The notes below the pieces were generated by a model, which worked only from the letters and a program-made list of their open reading frames with translations, did not search any database and was not told where the DNA came from. Below, piece by piece: positions 56,329 to 64,000 of a DNA stretch of 64,000 nucleotides. Made by a program: the position numbers and the translations under genes. The stretch's first letter is position 1; each line of letters starts with the position of its first letter. The stretch comes from Arthrobacter sp. Soil764 (GTDB lineage Bacteria; Actinomycetota; Actinomycetes; Actinomycetales; Micrococcaceae): contig NZ_LMSI01000012.1 of NCBI RefSeq assembly GCF_001428075.1, positions 130,507-194,506 of the forward strand, written 5' to 3'.

Positions 56329-57612
56329 ATGAACGCGCTCAAGAAACTCTTCGGTGGTGACACCCGCCAGTTCGGGATGATCTTTGCCTTGGTGGCTCTG
56401 ATAGTTCTCTTCCAGTGGCTCACCGGCGGCATCACACTTACCCCGGGCAACGTCATCAACCTCTTTAATGGCAACTCCTACATTCTCATCCTCGCTATCG
56501 GCATGGTTCTGGTGATCATCGCCGGGCACATCGACTTGTCGGTAGGCTCGGTGGCGGCGTTCGTCGGGATGATGGTGGCCATCACGATGCGGGACTGGAA
56601 CCTCCCGTGGTACCTGGCTATCCTCTTAGGCCTCGGCCTGGGTGCCGTTATCGGAGCCTGGCAAGGGTGGTGGACGGCCTATGTCGGCATCCCTGCATTC
56701 ATCGTCACCTTGGCGGGCATGCTGATCTTCCGTGGGGCGCAGCAGTTTGTTGGCCAGTCCAACTCCATTCCTGTCCCAAGGGAGTTCCAGTACATCGGCG
56801 CAGGCTACCTGCCTGAAGTGGGACCAGACACGGGGTTCAACAACCTCACGCTCCTCCTTGGGCTTGCAGGGGTCGCGTTCGTGGTCTTCAGTGAAGTCCG
56901 GCGCCGGCGCATGGCCAAAGCCCTCGGCGCTGAGGTTTCGGAGACCTGGGTGAGCATCCTCAGGCTGGTCCTGATTTGCGGCGCAATCCTGTACGCAACC
57001 TACCTGTTCGCCACTGGCCGTCCGGGCACCTCCTTCCCGATCCCCGGCCTCATTCTCGCTGTCCTGGTCTTGATTTATGGCTTCATTTCCTCGAAGACGG
57101 TCGTTGGACGCCACGTATATGCGGTGGGTGGCAACCGCCACGCGGCAGAACTTTCCGGCGTGAAGTCAAAGAAGATCAACTTCCTGGTCATGATGAACAT
57201 GTCCATCATCGCCGGACTGGCCGGAATGATCTTCGTTGCCCGTTCCACCTCGGCGGGACCTTCTGACGGCACAGGTTGGGAACTTGATGCCATCGCCGCA
57301 GTCTTCATCGGCGGTGCGGCGGTGACCGGCGGCGTAGGTACGGTCATCGGCTCCATCGTCGGTGGTTTGGTGATGGCCGTATTGAACAACGGTCTGCAGT
57401 TGCTCAGCGTCGGCGCTGACTGGCAGTCCATGATCAAAGGCCTGGTGCTGTTGGTGGCAGTTGCCATCGATGTGTACAACAAGTCGCAGGGACGGGCGTC
57501 AATTATCGGATTGATGATGAAGAACTTCAACCGTCCTTCCAGCGGGCCCGGCACCCCTCTTCAGCCGGACGAGGTTACCTCTACAAGAGAAACCATTTCC
57601 AGGGAAGCCTGA
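56329..57612 (+). CDS. Monosaccharide ABC transporter permease (GguB/MmsB/XylH type)
   Basis: 427 aa, about ten helices. Conserved AGHIDLSVGSVAAFVGM near residue 65, VTLAGMLIFRGAQQ near 125, and GRHVYAVGGNRHAAELSGVK near 260 (coupling motif). 45 nt after the ATPase gene, with AAGGA upstream. Confidence 0.92.
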   Translation: MNALKKLFGGDTRQFGMIFALVALIVLFQWLTGGITLTPGNVINLFNGNSYILILAIGMVLVIIAGHIDLSVGSVAAFVGMMVAITMRDWNLPWYLAILLGLGLGAVIGAWQGWWTAYVGIPAFIVTLAGMLIFRGAQQFVGQSNSIPVPREFQYIGAGYLPEVGPDTGFNNLTLLLGLAGVAFVVFSEVRRRRMAKALGAEVSETWVSILRLVLICGAILYATYLFATGRPGTSFPIPGLILAVLVLIYGFISSKTVVGRHVYAVGGNRHAAELSGVKSKKINFLVMMNMSIIAGLAGMIFVARSTSAGPSDGTGWELDAIAAVFIGGAAVTGGVGTVIGSIVGGLVMAVLNNGLQLLSVGADWQSMIKGLVLLVAVAIDVYNKSQGRASIIGLMMKNFNRPSSGPGTPLQPDEVTSTRETISREA

Positions 57613-57657
57613 GCAGGACTTCCTGACCCCAACACCCCAAAAGAAAGTGGACAAGAA

Positions 57658-58761
57658 ATGCGAATGTTTGGCAAAGCAGGGAAGGCAGCAGCGGTAGCTG
57701 CCATCGCAGCATTGGCGCTGACGGGCTGCGGACGTTCCGAACCCAGCAACTCTGGCGGTGGCGCCAGTGGGGGAGCCGGAGGCTTCCCGCAGGACTCGGC
57801 GATCGGTGTGGCACTTCCGAAGAAGACCAGCGAGAACTGGGTTCTGGCGGAGAAGCTGTTCAACGACGGTCTTTCCAGTGCCGGTTTCAAGCCCACAGTC
57901 CAGTTCGCCAACAATGGTGTGGCCGAACAGCAGAACCAGATCAGTGCCATGATCGCCAAGGGCGCCAAGGTGGTTATCGTCGGCGCATTGGACGGCTCCC
58001 AACTGGGTACCCAGCTCAAGCAGGCCAAGGACGCCGGAGCCACGGTCATCGCTTACGACCGCCTCTTGCTGAACACGGAAAACGTGGACTACTACGTGGC
58101 TTACGACAACTTCAAGGTCGGCCAGCTGCAGGGACAGGCGCTGTTGGACGGTATGAAGGCCAAGAAGCCCTCTGGCCCGTACAACGTTGAGCTTCTCGCC
58201 GGCTCGCCGGATGATGCCAATGCAAAGGTGTTTTTCGACGGTGCCATGAGCGTCCTGAAAGCCAAGATCGACGACGGCACGCTGAAGGTGCTCTCCGGCC
58301 AAACAACGTTTGAAAAGGCTGTGACCCAGGACTGGAAAGCTGAGAACGCCCAGCGTCGCATGGACACCATCCTGACCGGGTCGTACGGAACCGAGTCATT
58401 GGACGGCGTCCTCTCCCCTAACGACACTCTGGCCCGTGCAGTCCTGACTTCGGTGAAGGCCGCCGGCAAGCCGCTTCCCGTCGTCACCGGGCAGGACTCC
58501 GAGGTGGAGTCCGTCAAGTCGATCCTTGCGGGCGAGCAGTACTCCACCATCAACAAGGACACCCGCAAGCTCGTTGAGCACGCCATCACCATGGTCAAGG
58601 ACCTCCAGGCAGGCAAGAAGCCTGAGGTCAACGATGACAAGTCCTACAACAATGGCAACAAGGTGGTTCCCGCGTACCTGCTGGAGCCGGTCATCGTGAC
58701 GGCCGCCAATGTGAAAACTGCTTACAAAGGTGACCCGGTCCTCGAACCGATCATCAAGTAA
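57658..58761 (+). CDS. Sugar-binding lipoprotein (ChvE type)
   Basis: 367 aa. Signal peptide with lipobox ALTGC (Cys at about residue 22) and a Gly/Ser-rich linker (about 28-42). The periplasmic-binding fold includes GVALPKKTSENWVLAEKLF near 46, IAYDRLLLNTENVDYYVAYDN near 125 and the C-terminal PAYLLEPVIV, the ChvE/XylF subgroup pattern. Receptor of the preceding ATPase-permease pair. The order ATPase-permease-receptor matches gguAB/chvE-type loci. Confidence 0.92.
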   Translation: MRMFGKAGKAAAVAAIAALALTGCGRSEPSNSGGGASGGAGGFPQDSAIGVALPKKTSENWVLAEKLFNDGLSSAGFKPTVQFANNGVAEQQNQISAMIAKGAKVVIVGALDGSQLGTQLKQAKDAGATVIAYDRLLLNTENVDYYVAYDNFKVGQLQGQALLDGMKAKKPSGPYNVELLAGSPDDANAKVFFDGAMSVLKAKIDDGTLKVLSGQTTFEKAVTQDWKAENAQRRMDTILTGSYGTESLDGVLSPNDTLARAVLTSVKAAGKPLPVVTGQDSEVESVKSILAGEQYSTINKDTRKLVEHAITMVKDLQAGKKPEVNDDKSYNNGNKVVPAYLLEPVIVTAANVKTAYKGDPVLEPIIK

Positions 58762-58795
58762 CAGCTTCTAGAACCAGCCGGTACACCCGGCAACC

Positions 58796-58830
58796 GGAAT
58801 GCCCGGTCCCATCGTGGGGCCGGGCATTCC
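58796..58830. terminator. Bidirectional terminator between chvE-type gene and pectate lyase
   Basis: 11-bp perfect outer stem GGAATGCCCGG / CCGGGCATTCC with inner CCC/GGG pairing, in the 78-nt gap between convergent genes. Confidence 0.7.
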
Positions 58831-58839
58831 TGCGTCTTC

Positions 58840-60333
58840 CTAGCGTTGAACGCGGAGCACTGCCGGCCCTGTGAACTGAAGGGCGTGATTTCGAACAGCC
58901 TCCGGAGTCGTGAACGACTTGTAGCTGTAGACGTCGGCAGGGTTCCAGCCCACATCCGTAGTGAAATCCCAGCCGGTCCAGTCCGCGGCGGGGGTTCCGG
59001 TCTCTTCCGCAGCGGCAAGTGCCTCAGCGCGGTGTAGCTCAAAGGACGCACGGGCCACGGCGTTCAGATCGGCTTCCGCCCCATTGAACCAGGATCCGGT
59101 ATCGCTGAAGCGGTTTCCGTTGTAGCTGCTGACCATGACGCTCTGGTCAGCTCCGGGTCCGGTGTATTCGAAGGCATTGCGTTCGGAATAGATTCGCGAC
59201 TCATATCCAGCGCCGAGGAAGTAGCTGTGACCGCCCTGCCCCTCGCTGATCATGGGGTAGTCAGGATGCTCCGTGCTGCCAGCAAAGTAGTTGTTGACCA
59301 CGTGGACCTCGCCGAAGCGCACGCGCGGCCCACGCTGCTGGATGTTCTCAAATAGGTTCCCGATGTAAGTGACACGTAGCTTTCCGCCGTCCTTGTCCAC
59401 GTGCTCATCACCCGATCCCAGGAGCATTGTCTTGTCGTGGTTGGACAGCCTGCTGTTGGAAACGGTGACAAAATCGGTGCCGTCCTTCAGGTCCAGCAGT
59501 CCATCGTGCCGGTTTGCGGGCTTGCCGCGGAAGCCCATTGGCGCCTCACTGTCCGGGAACCTGCCGTCGGACAGTTGGACGTGGTCTATCCAAACATGGT
59601 TGGAGGTCACGGATGACACGGCATCGAAGCGTGCGTTCCAGGCTCCGTCACCGTCGTCGGGAGACCAGGTGGTAAAGAAGTCCACGGGCGCTTCAATGTT
59701 GAGGTTTCGTACGACCACATTCGAGGCGTTAAGGATCACGATGTTGGCACCAACTAATCCGGCTCCGCCATCCACCCCAACGACGGTGGTGTTGCTGGGG
59801 ATGCTGACCTCGATCTGCCGCTTCATGTTGTTGCTGCCCGTCTGGCGCAGTTGGCGCTGCTTTTTGCAGTAATCGAAAGTTTGGTCGCTCCACACCTTGC
59901 CCTCCGGCCCGAAGCAGGACATGTACTTGGTGATGTCGTATCCAGGCGCGTAATCCTGCTCCCCGAGGATCCGGCCGTCCGGTGTCTCGTTTCCGTTAAT
60001 GGTGCCGCTTACGTAAATCACCTTTGGTGCCATCGGATCGCCATGATTGGCCAGCGCAACCTTCAGTTCGACAAGGGTGCTCACCTCGTATGTGTTTGCT
60101 GCAGGTGCGCCGGCGCCGCCATTGGTACCGTTTCCGACGGCGGCCCATCCAGTGGGTGCGGCATCATCACCACGAATGATGCCGCCGCCAGTAGGCGCCG
60201 GGGTTGCCGGGGCGGGAACTGCCACGGCAAGTCCGACGGCCAGCGCGCAGGCAACAGAAGTGGTAATCGCGGCGACACGCGGCAGGAATTGCCGCGTTGA
60301 TAGGAAGGTTCGAATCCTTTTCATGGACGTCAT
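58840..60333 (-). CDS. Secreted pectate lyase (polysaccharide lyase family 1)
   Basis: Beta-elimination of polygalacturonate outside the cell. 497 aa from ATG 60333; starts at 60351, 60324 and 60408 are also open, but the last would make an overlong signal peptide. Signal peptide: basic KRIRTFLSTRQFLPR, hydrophobic core, then a Pro/Ala/Thr linker. The right-handed beta-helix motifs are NVVVRNLNIEAP, the PL1 signature NHVWIDHVQLSDG and the catalytic Arg in RGPRVRFGEVHVVNNYF. It converges on the sugar ABC operon. Confidence 0.9.
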   Translation of the reverse strand: MTSMKRIRTFLSTRQFLPRVAAITTSVACALAVGLAVAVPAPATPAPTGGGIIRGDDAAPTGWAAVGNGTNGGAGAPAANTYEVSTLVELKVALANHGDPMAPKVIYVSGTINGNETPDGRILGEQDYAPGYDITKYMSCFGPEGKVWSDQTFDYCKKQRQLRQTGSNNMKRQIEVSIPSNTTVVGVDGGAGLVGANIVILNASNVVVRNLNIEAPVDFFTTWSPDDGDGAWNARFDAVSSVTSNHVWIDHVQLSDGRFPDSEAPMGFRGKPANRHDGLLDLKDGTDFVTVSNSRLSNHDKTMLLGSGDEHVDKDGGKLRVTYIGNLFENIQQRGPRVRFGEVHVVNNYFAGSTEHPDYPMISEGQGGHSYFLGAGYESRIYSERNAFEYTGPGADQSVMVSSYNGNRFSDTGSWFNGAEADLNAVARASFELHRAEALAAAEETGTPAADWTGWDFTTDVGWNPADVYSYKSFTTPEAVRNHALQFTGPAVLRVQR

Positions 60334-60409
60334 TGGCCTGGTTTCCGGCATGCGAACTAGACCACATGCCTTGGTACGTGGTGCATCGAATGGGTTACGC
60401 CTCGTCATT

Positions 60410-60423
60410 AGAAACCGCTTTCT
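60410..60423 (-). promoter_or_regulatory. LacI-type operator before pectate lyase
   Basis: AGAAACCGCTTTCT, near-palindromic with central CG, directly downstream of the predicted transcription start of the lyase; it would block elongation or initiation when occupied. Confidence 0.6.
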
Positions 60424-60437
60424 GAGGAGGCTCTTAA

Positions 60438-60467
60438 TATCTAGTCCTCCTGTGACAAACCTGTCAA
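60438..60467 (-). promoter_or_regulatory. Pectate lyase promoter
   Basis: On the minus strand: TTGACA (60467-60462), 18-nt spacer, TAGATA (60443-60438). The -35 is a full consensus; predicted start near 60431. Confidence 0.65.
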
Positions 60468-60577
60468 TAGCACTTCACAGTGCAGGCACAGGTTGGCCCG
60501 GACTCCTGCACAGGATGTCCGGCGAGGGTTGACGCGAAGCCGGCCCTCCGCGCCGGCACCTGAGTCATAGGAGTAAC

Positions 60578-62005
60578 GTGAGTGTTCTTGCCCGAAGCGT
60601 AGGCAATGCCTTCAGAAACAAGGTCCGCACCGCAGCAGTTGTCGCGGTGCTGGCCGTCGCCATAGGCCTTGCCCTGGCCATGCTGGTGGCCAACCAGGCG
60701 GTCGGGGCGAAAGTCCAGGAGCTCAATGCCTCCGTCGGCACCGTCCTGACCGTCAACCCCGCCGGCGGGCAGGGCTTCGAAGGCGGCGGTGAGCCGCTCA
60801 CCACCGACCAGGCAACCACGGCCGCCGGTGTGCCCAACGTCAGTGCCGTCGTCGGGACCTCCTCACTACGCCTGCGGAACGCCGCTGAAGCCGCCGCACA
60901 GGCCGCTGCGCAGACTGGACAGACCGGCCAAACCGGGCCCGGAGGCCAAGCCGGGCAGGGCGGCCCCGGCGCCCAGGCCGCCGCCACGCTGACCACCAGC
61001 CTGACGGCGGCCGTGGATGCAGGCACCCTTGGCAACCGCAACCAGCAGGCCAACGGAACCGCGGGCGCTGCGGGAACCACCCAGCAGCCCGTACGGTCCC
61101 TGCCCATTACGGCCACCGGCATCGGCGCCGGGGTGGACACCACTGGCAAGGCACTGAACATCACCCAGGGCTCCGGACTCGGCGACTACACGGCGGCCTC
61201 CACGGCCGCGCTGCTGGGCACCACCCTGGCGGAGAAGAACAACCTCACCGTCGGATCCACCTTCACCATCAATGATCAGACCTACACGGTCTCCGGCCTG
61301 TTCGACGCCGGCACCACCTTCGGCAACAACGCCGTCTTTGTAACCCTCCCCAGCGCCCAGGCCCTCGCCGGCACGCCCGGAGAACTGTCCAGCATGATCG
61401 TCACGGTCAATTCCATGGACAACGTCGCCACCACCAAGACGGCTCTGCAAACAGCCCTTGGCGCGGACAAGGCTGACGTAACCCAGGGCCAGAACCTGCA
61501 GACTGCGGTCAGCTCCCTGGACAGCGTCAAGAACATCTCCTTCATCGCGTTCGTCGCCGCCCTGGGCACCGCCGGGCTCATCATCCTGCTCATCATGGTG
61601 ATGCTGGTCCGCGAGCGCCGCCGCGAAATCGGCGTGCTGAAGGCGATCGGCGCGCCCAACCGCACCATCGGCCTGCAGTTCGTCCTCGAAGCCCTGGTCC
61701 TGGCAGCCCTGGGCAGCGCCGTGGGCGCCGCCATCGCATCGTTCGCCAGCGGCGGCATCGCCTCCGCCCTGATCAGCAGCAACACCACCACTACCACTGC
61801 CACCACAGGCCGCGGCTTCCCGGGCGGCCAGGGTGGACCCTTTGGCGGCGCTTCCCAGCTGTTGAACTCGGTCACCGCCACCGCCTCACCGGGAGTTATT
61901 GCCGGTGGCATCGCCGCCGTGTTCGGCGTCGCCATTATCGGTGCCCTGGTTCCCGCGCTGCTCACGGCACGCATCCGTCCCATCGAAGTCCTGCGAGGAG
62001 AATAG
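60578..62005 (+). CDS. MacB/FtsX-type ABC transporter permease
   Basis: 475 aa, GTG start after AGGAG. N-terminal transmembrane helix (TAAVVAVLAVAIGLALAML). A large extracellular MacB-type domain follows, holding an Ala/Gln/Gly/Thr low-complexity insert at about 105-150. The FtsX domain has three C-terminal helices (FIAFVAALGTAGLIILLIMVMLVRERRREIGVLKAIGAPN). The loop between the last helices is Thr- and Gly-rich. It works with the ATPase 2 nt downstream; substrate unknown. Confidence 0.9.
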   Translation: MSVLARSVGNAFRNKVRTAAVVAVLAVAIGLALAMLVANQAVGAKVQELNASVGTVLTVNPAGGQGFEGGGEPLTTDQATTAAGVPNVSAVVGTSSLRLRNAAEAAAQAAAQTGQTGQTGPGGQAGQGGPGAQAAATLTTSLTAAVDAGTLGNRNQQANGTAGAAGTTQQPVRSLPITATGIGAGVDTTGKALNITQGSGLGDYTAASTAALLGTTLAEKNNLTVGSTFTINDQTYTVSGLFDAGTTFGNNAVFVTLPSAQALAGTPGELSSMIVTVNSMDNVATTKTALQTALGADKADVTQGQNLQTAVSSLDSVKNISFIAFVAALGTAGLIILLIMVMLVRERRREIGVLKAIGAPNRTIGLQFVLEALVLAALGSAVGAAIASFASGGIASALISSNTTTTTATTGRGFPGGQGGPFGGASQLLNSVTATASPGVIAGGIAAVFGVAIIGALVPALLTARIRPIEVLRGE

Positions 62006-62007
62006 CC

Positions 62008-62712
62008 ATGATTGAAGTCCAGAACCTGGTCCGCACCTTCAACTCCGGTGACCGCACCATCAAACCGGTCAACGACGTCAGCTTCGTCCTTGAACAGGGC
62101 ACCCTGGCCTCGATCGTGGGCAAGAGCGGCAGCGGCAAGAGCACGCTGTTGTCCCTCCTTGGCGCACTGGACAAACCCACCAGCGGAGACGTCGTCGTCA
62201 ATGGTGTCAGCCTGGCCGGCATGCCCGATGCAAAGCTGACCGAGTACCGCCGCCGGGACATCGGCTTCGTGTTCCAGCAGTTCAACCTGATTCCCAACCT
62301 GTCCGCAGTGGACAACGTCATGCTCCCCATGGAATTCGCCGGAGTGCGCAAGGCGGCCAGGGCGCAGCGCGCCGGGGAGCTGCTGGAGCAGGTCCAGCTG
62401 GATCCCTCCAAGCACGGGCGGCGCATTAACCGGCTCTCCGGCGGGGAGCAGCAGCGTGTGGCCATCGCCCGGGCGCTGGCCAACGAGCCCAAGCTGATCC
62501 TCGCCGATGAGCCCACGGGCAACCTCGACGAGCAGACCGGTGACCACATCATCGAGCTCCTCAGCTCGCTAAGCCGCGACCATGCCACCACCATCCTGGT
62601 GGTCACCCACGACCGGGCCCTGGCCAACAAGACGGACCGCCGGTTCCGCCTGCAGCAGGGCAAGCTGACGGAGGAGCCGGTCCGGGGCAGGGCGGTGGCG
62701 GCCAACGTTTGA
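62008..62712 (+). CDS. MacB/LolD-type ABC transporter ATPase
   Basis: 234 aa. Walker A GKSGSGKSTLLSLLG near residue 37, Q-loop FQQFNLIPNLSAVDNV, signature RLSGGEQQRVAIARAL near 146 and Walker B LILADEPTGNLDEQTG. It pairs with the upstream permease as a tripartite-style or stress-response ABC module. Confidence 0.94.
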   Translation: MIEVQNLVRTFNSGDRTIKPVNDVSFVLEQGTLASIVGKSGSGKSTLLSLLGALDKPTSGDVVVNGVSLAGMPDAKLTEYRRRDIGFVFQQFNLIPNLSAVDNVMLPMEFAGVRKAARAQRAGELLEQVQLDPSKHGRRINRLSGGEQQRVAIARALANEPKLILADEPTGNLDEQTGDHIIELLSSLSRDHATTILVVTHDRALANKTDRRFRLQQGKLTEEPVRGRAVAANV

Positions 62713-62719
62713 CACCAGT

Positions 62720-62772
62720 CCAAGAGGGCCAAAGGATGAGGACAATCCCGTCCCATCTTTGGCCCCTCTTGG
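62720..62772 (+). terminator. Terminator after the MacB-type ABC pair
   Basis: Stem CCAAGAGG-GCCAAAG / CTTTGGCCCCTCTTGG with a one-base bulge and a 22-nt loop, 8 nt past the ATPase stop; followed by TCTCTTGG. Confidence 0.65.
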
Positions 62773-62836
62773 TCTCTTGGGCCGTCCCGCTGGAGGTTCC
62801 CCGTGCCTCCCCCGCCGCTGTGACAGGATTGCAGCT

Positions 62837-63907
62837 ATGACTGCTCCCATCGCCACGCCATGGCTTTCCAGCCAACCCGACCAGGATCCTCGTTCTGCCA
62901 CCGGTGCCCGCCTGCGTTGGGGAATCATCGCAACGGGCAGCATCGCCCGCGCCGTGTCGCAGGATCTCGCGCTGCTTGAAGACGCCGAACTGTATGCGGT
63001 CAGCTCCCGGACACAGGACACTGCCGACGCTTTTGCAGTGGCCTATGACTTTGCAAAGGCCTACGGGGACGACGGCGGTGTTCCCGGCTACCAGCGGCTG
63101 CTCGCCGATGACGCCGTGGACGTCGTCTACGTCGCCACGCCGCACGCACAGCACCACGAGATTGTCCTTGCCGCCCTTAACGCCGGCAAGCATGTGCTCT
63201 GCGAGAAGGCTTTCACCATCAACGCCCGTGAAGCATCGGAGCTCATCGACCTCGCCCGCAGCCGGGGGCTCTTCCTCATGGAGGCGGTATGGAGCCGGTT
63301 CCTGCCCTCGATGCAGCGGGCGTTCCAGATCGCAGCTTCGGGTGAACTGGGAGACATCCACTGGATCACCGCGGACCTCGGATTCCCGGCGCCGTACTCC
63401 CCCACAGCAAGGCTGTGGGCCCGGAAGGACGGCGGTGGCGCCTTGCTGGATTTGTCCGTCTACCCGCTCCTGTGGGCGCTGGGCACCCTTGGCTTTCCCC
63501 AGACCGTCAGCGCCACCGGCTTTGTCAACGATGACGGCGTGGACGCGCAGAACGCCATGACCCTTGGGTACAGCCACGCAGCCCAGGTGCAGCTCACCTC
63601 CTCGCTCCTGGCTCACGGTCCGCGCACGGCAACCGTCGCGGGGAGCCTGGGCTTCCTGCAGAGCGTCGGTTCCATCAACAACCCCCGTGAGCTCATCATC
63701 ACCAAAGGTTGGGAAGACCGCCGGACGGAAACCTTCGAGGTGGTGGGCAAGGGCTACGCATACGAACTGCGCGAAGTCATGCGGTGTGTCCAGCAGGGGC
63801 TGACGGAAAGTCCGGTCATGCCGCTTGAGGACACCCTGAACACCATGCGCCTGTTCGACGGCGTCCGCGCCCAGCTCGGTGTGAGCTACCCCAACGACGG
63901 CCATTAG
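62837..63907 (+). CDS. Gfo/Idh/MocA family NAD(P)-dependent oxidoreductase
   Basis: 356 aa from ATG 62837 (MTAPIATPWLSS) with AGGAT upstream; earlier in-frame starts fall in the terminator region. The Rossmann motif is RWGIIATGSIARAVSQDL near residue 30. The EKP-like catalytic motif reads GKHVLCEKAFTINAREA near 122 (EKA instead of EKP), and MEAVWSRFLPSM near 152 follows. This is the dihydrodiol/xylose dehydrogenase-like branch. Substrate, probably a sugar or cyclitol, is unknown. The remaining 93 nt to the window end hold no gene I can support. Confidence 0.9.
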   Translation: MTAPIATPWLSSQPDQDPRSATGARLRWGIIATGSIARAVSQDLALLEDAELYAVSSRTQDTADAFAVAYDFAKAYGDDGGVPGYQRLLADDAVDVVYVATPHAQHHEIVLAALNAGKHVLCEKAFTINAREASELIDLARSRGLFLMEAVWSRFLPSMQRAFQIAASGELGDIHWITADLGFPAPYSPTARLWARKDGGGALLDLSVYPLLWALGTLGFPQTVSATGFVNDDGVDAQNAMTLGYSHAAQVQLTSSLLAHGPRTATVAGSLGFLQSVGSINNPRELIITKGWEDRRTETFEVVGKGYAYELREVMRCVQQGLTESPVMPLEDTLNTMRLFDGVRAQLGVSYPNDGH

Positions 63908-64000
63908 TGGCGCACGCCGCAAGGAAGTACGACGGCGGCAAGCCCGGCTTTCGCAGGACAGTCACGCATGTGACTTCCTGCTTTCGCCCGTGACACGTTG

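Noticed and set aside
60410..60577. A small gene in the gap between the pectate lyase and the MacB-type permease
   Set aside because: No frame with start, ribosome binding site and sensible length; the gap is accounted for by the lyase promoter and operator.
63908..64000. Start of another gene at the right edge
   Set aside because: The 93 nt after the oxidoreductase stop show no convincing start codon with ribosome binding site or partial protein motif.

Overview
The window is a dense, high-GC stretch of actinobacterial chromosome. Gene spacing is tight, 4-nt ATGA or GTGA stop/start overlaps are common, and there are many GTG and TTG starts. The order mazG-eno-ftsB-DUF501-ppx, the sdhCDAB layout and the protein character point to the Micrococcaceae, most likely Arthrobacter or Pseudarthrobacter. 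That placement rests on gene order and protein style, not on a marker gene. I see no phage, IS element, CRISPR array or rRNA. No stretch longer than about 300 bases lacks a gene.

Left part (1-27.7 kb, almost all minus strand). A branched-chain amino acid ABC transporter (livK, then livHMGF; livF runs off the left edge) is followed by a tRNA with a UAA anticodon but a short class I variable loop. Next come a type II NADH dehydrogenase and the run mazG, eno, ftsB-like, DUF501, ppx/gppA and an orphan mycosin-like protease. A nucleoside block follows: BMP lipoprotein, ABC ATPase (broken by a frameshift with an apparent 13-nt loss), two permeases, cytidine deaminase and thymidine phosphorylase, then two DedA proteins and adenosine deaminase. 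An ohrR-ohr-oxidoreductase operon with a palindromic operator, an M20 amidohydrolase and a mannose-1-phosphate guanylyltransferase complete this half.

Middle (28-47 kb). The plus-strand sdhCDAB operon and an alpha/beta hydrolase are followed by an orphan sugar-binding lipoprotein divergent from an (alpha/alpha)6-type glycosidase, with tandem LacI-type operators between them. Next are trpS, xth, a 2H phosphoesterase, BrkB, and a three-gene ABC-2 exporter. The one-carbon genes glyA-folD (minus) and purU (plus) diverge. A ZTP/AICAR (pfl) riboswitch lies in the glyA leader, and purU appears leaderless.

Right part (47-64 kb). A gamma-carbonic anhydrase precedes a probable lysine monooxygenase pathway: CAT-type permease, DavB-like lysine 2-monooxygenase, PucR regulator and DavA-like amidase. 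A ROK regulator and a gguAB/chvE-type sugar ABC transporter share a duplicated promoter element. They are followed by a secreted pectate lyase with a strong promoter and a LacI-type operator, a MacB/FtsX-type ABC pair, and a Gfo/Idh/MocA oxidoreductase.

Functionally the region combines uptake of amino acids, nucleosides and plant-derived sugars with central metabolism. Regulatory elements (riboswitch, operators, post-lipoprotein hairpins, leaderless genes) are unusually easy to see.
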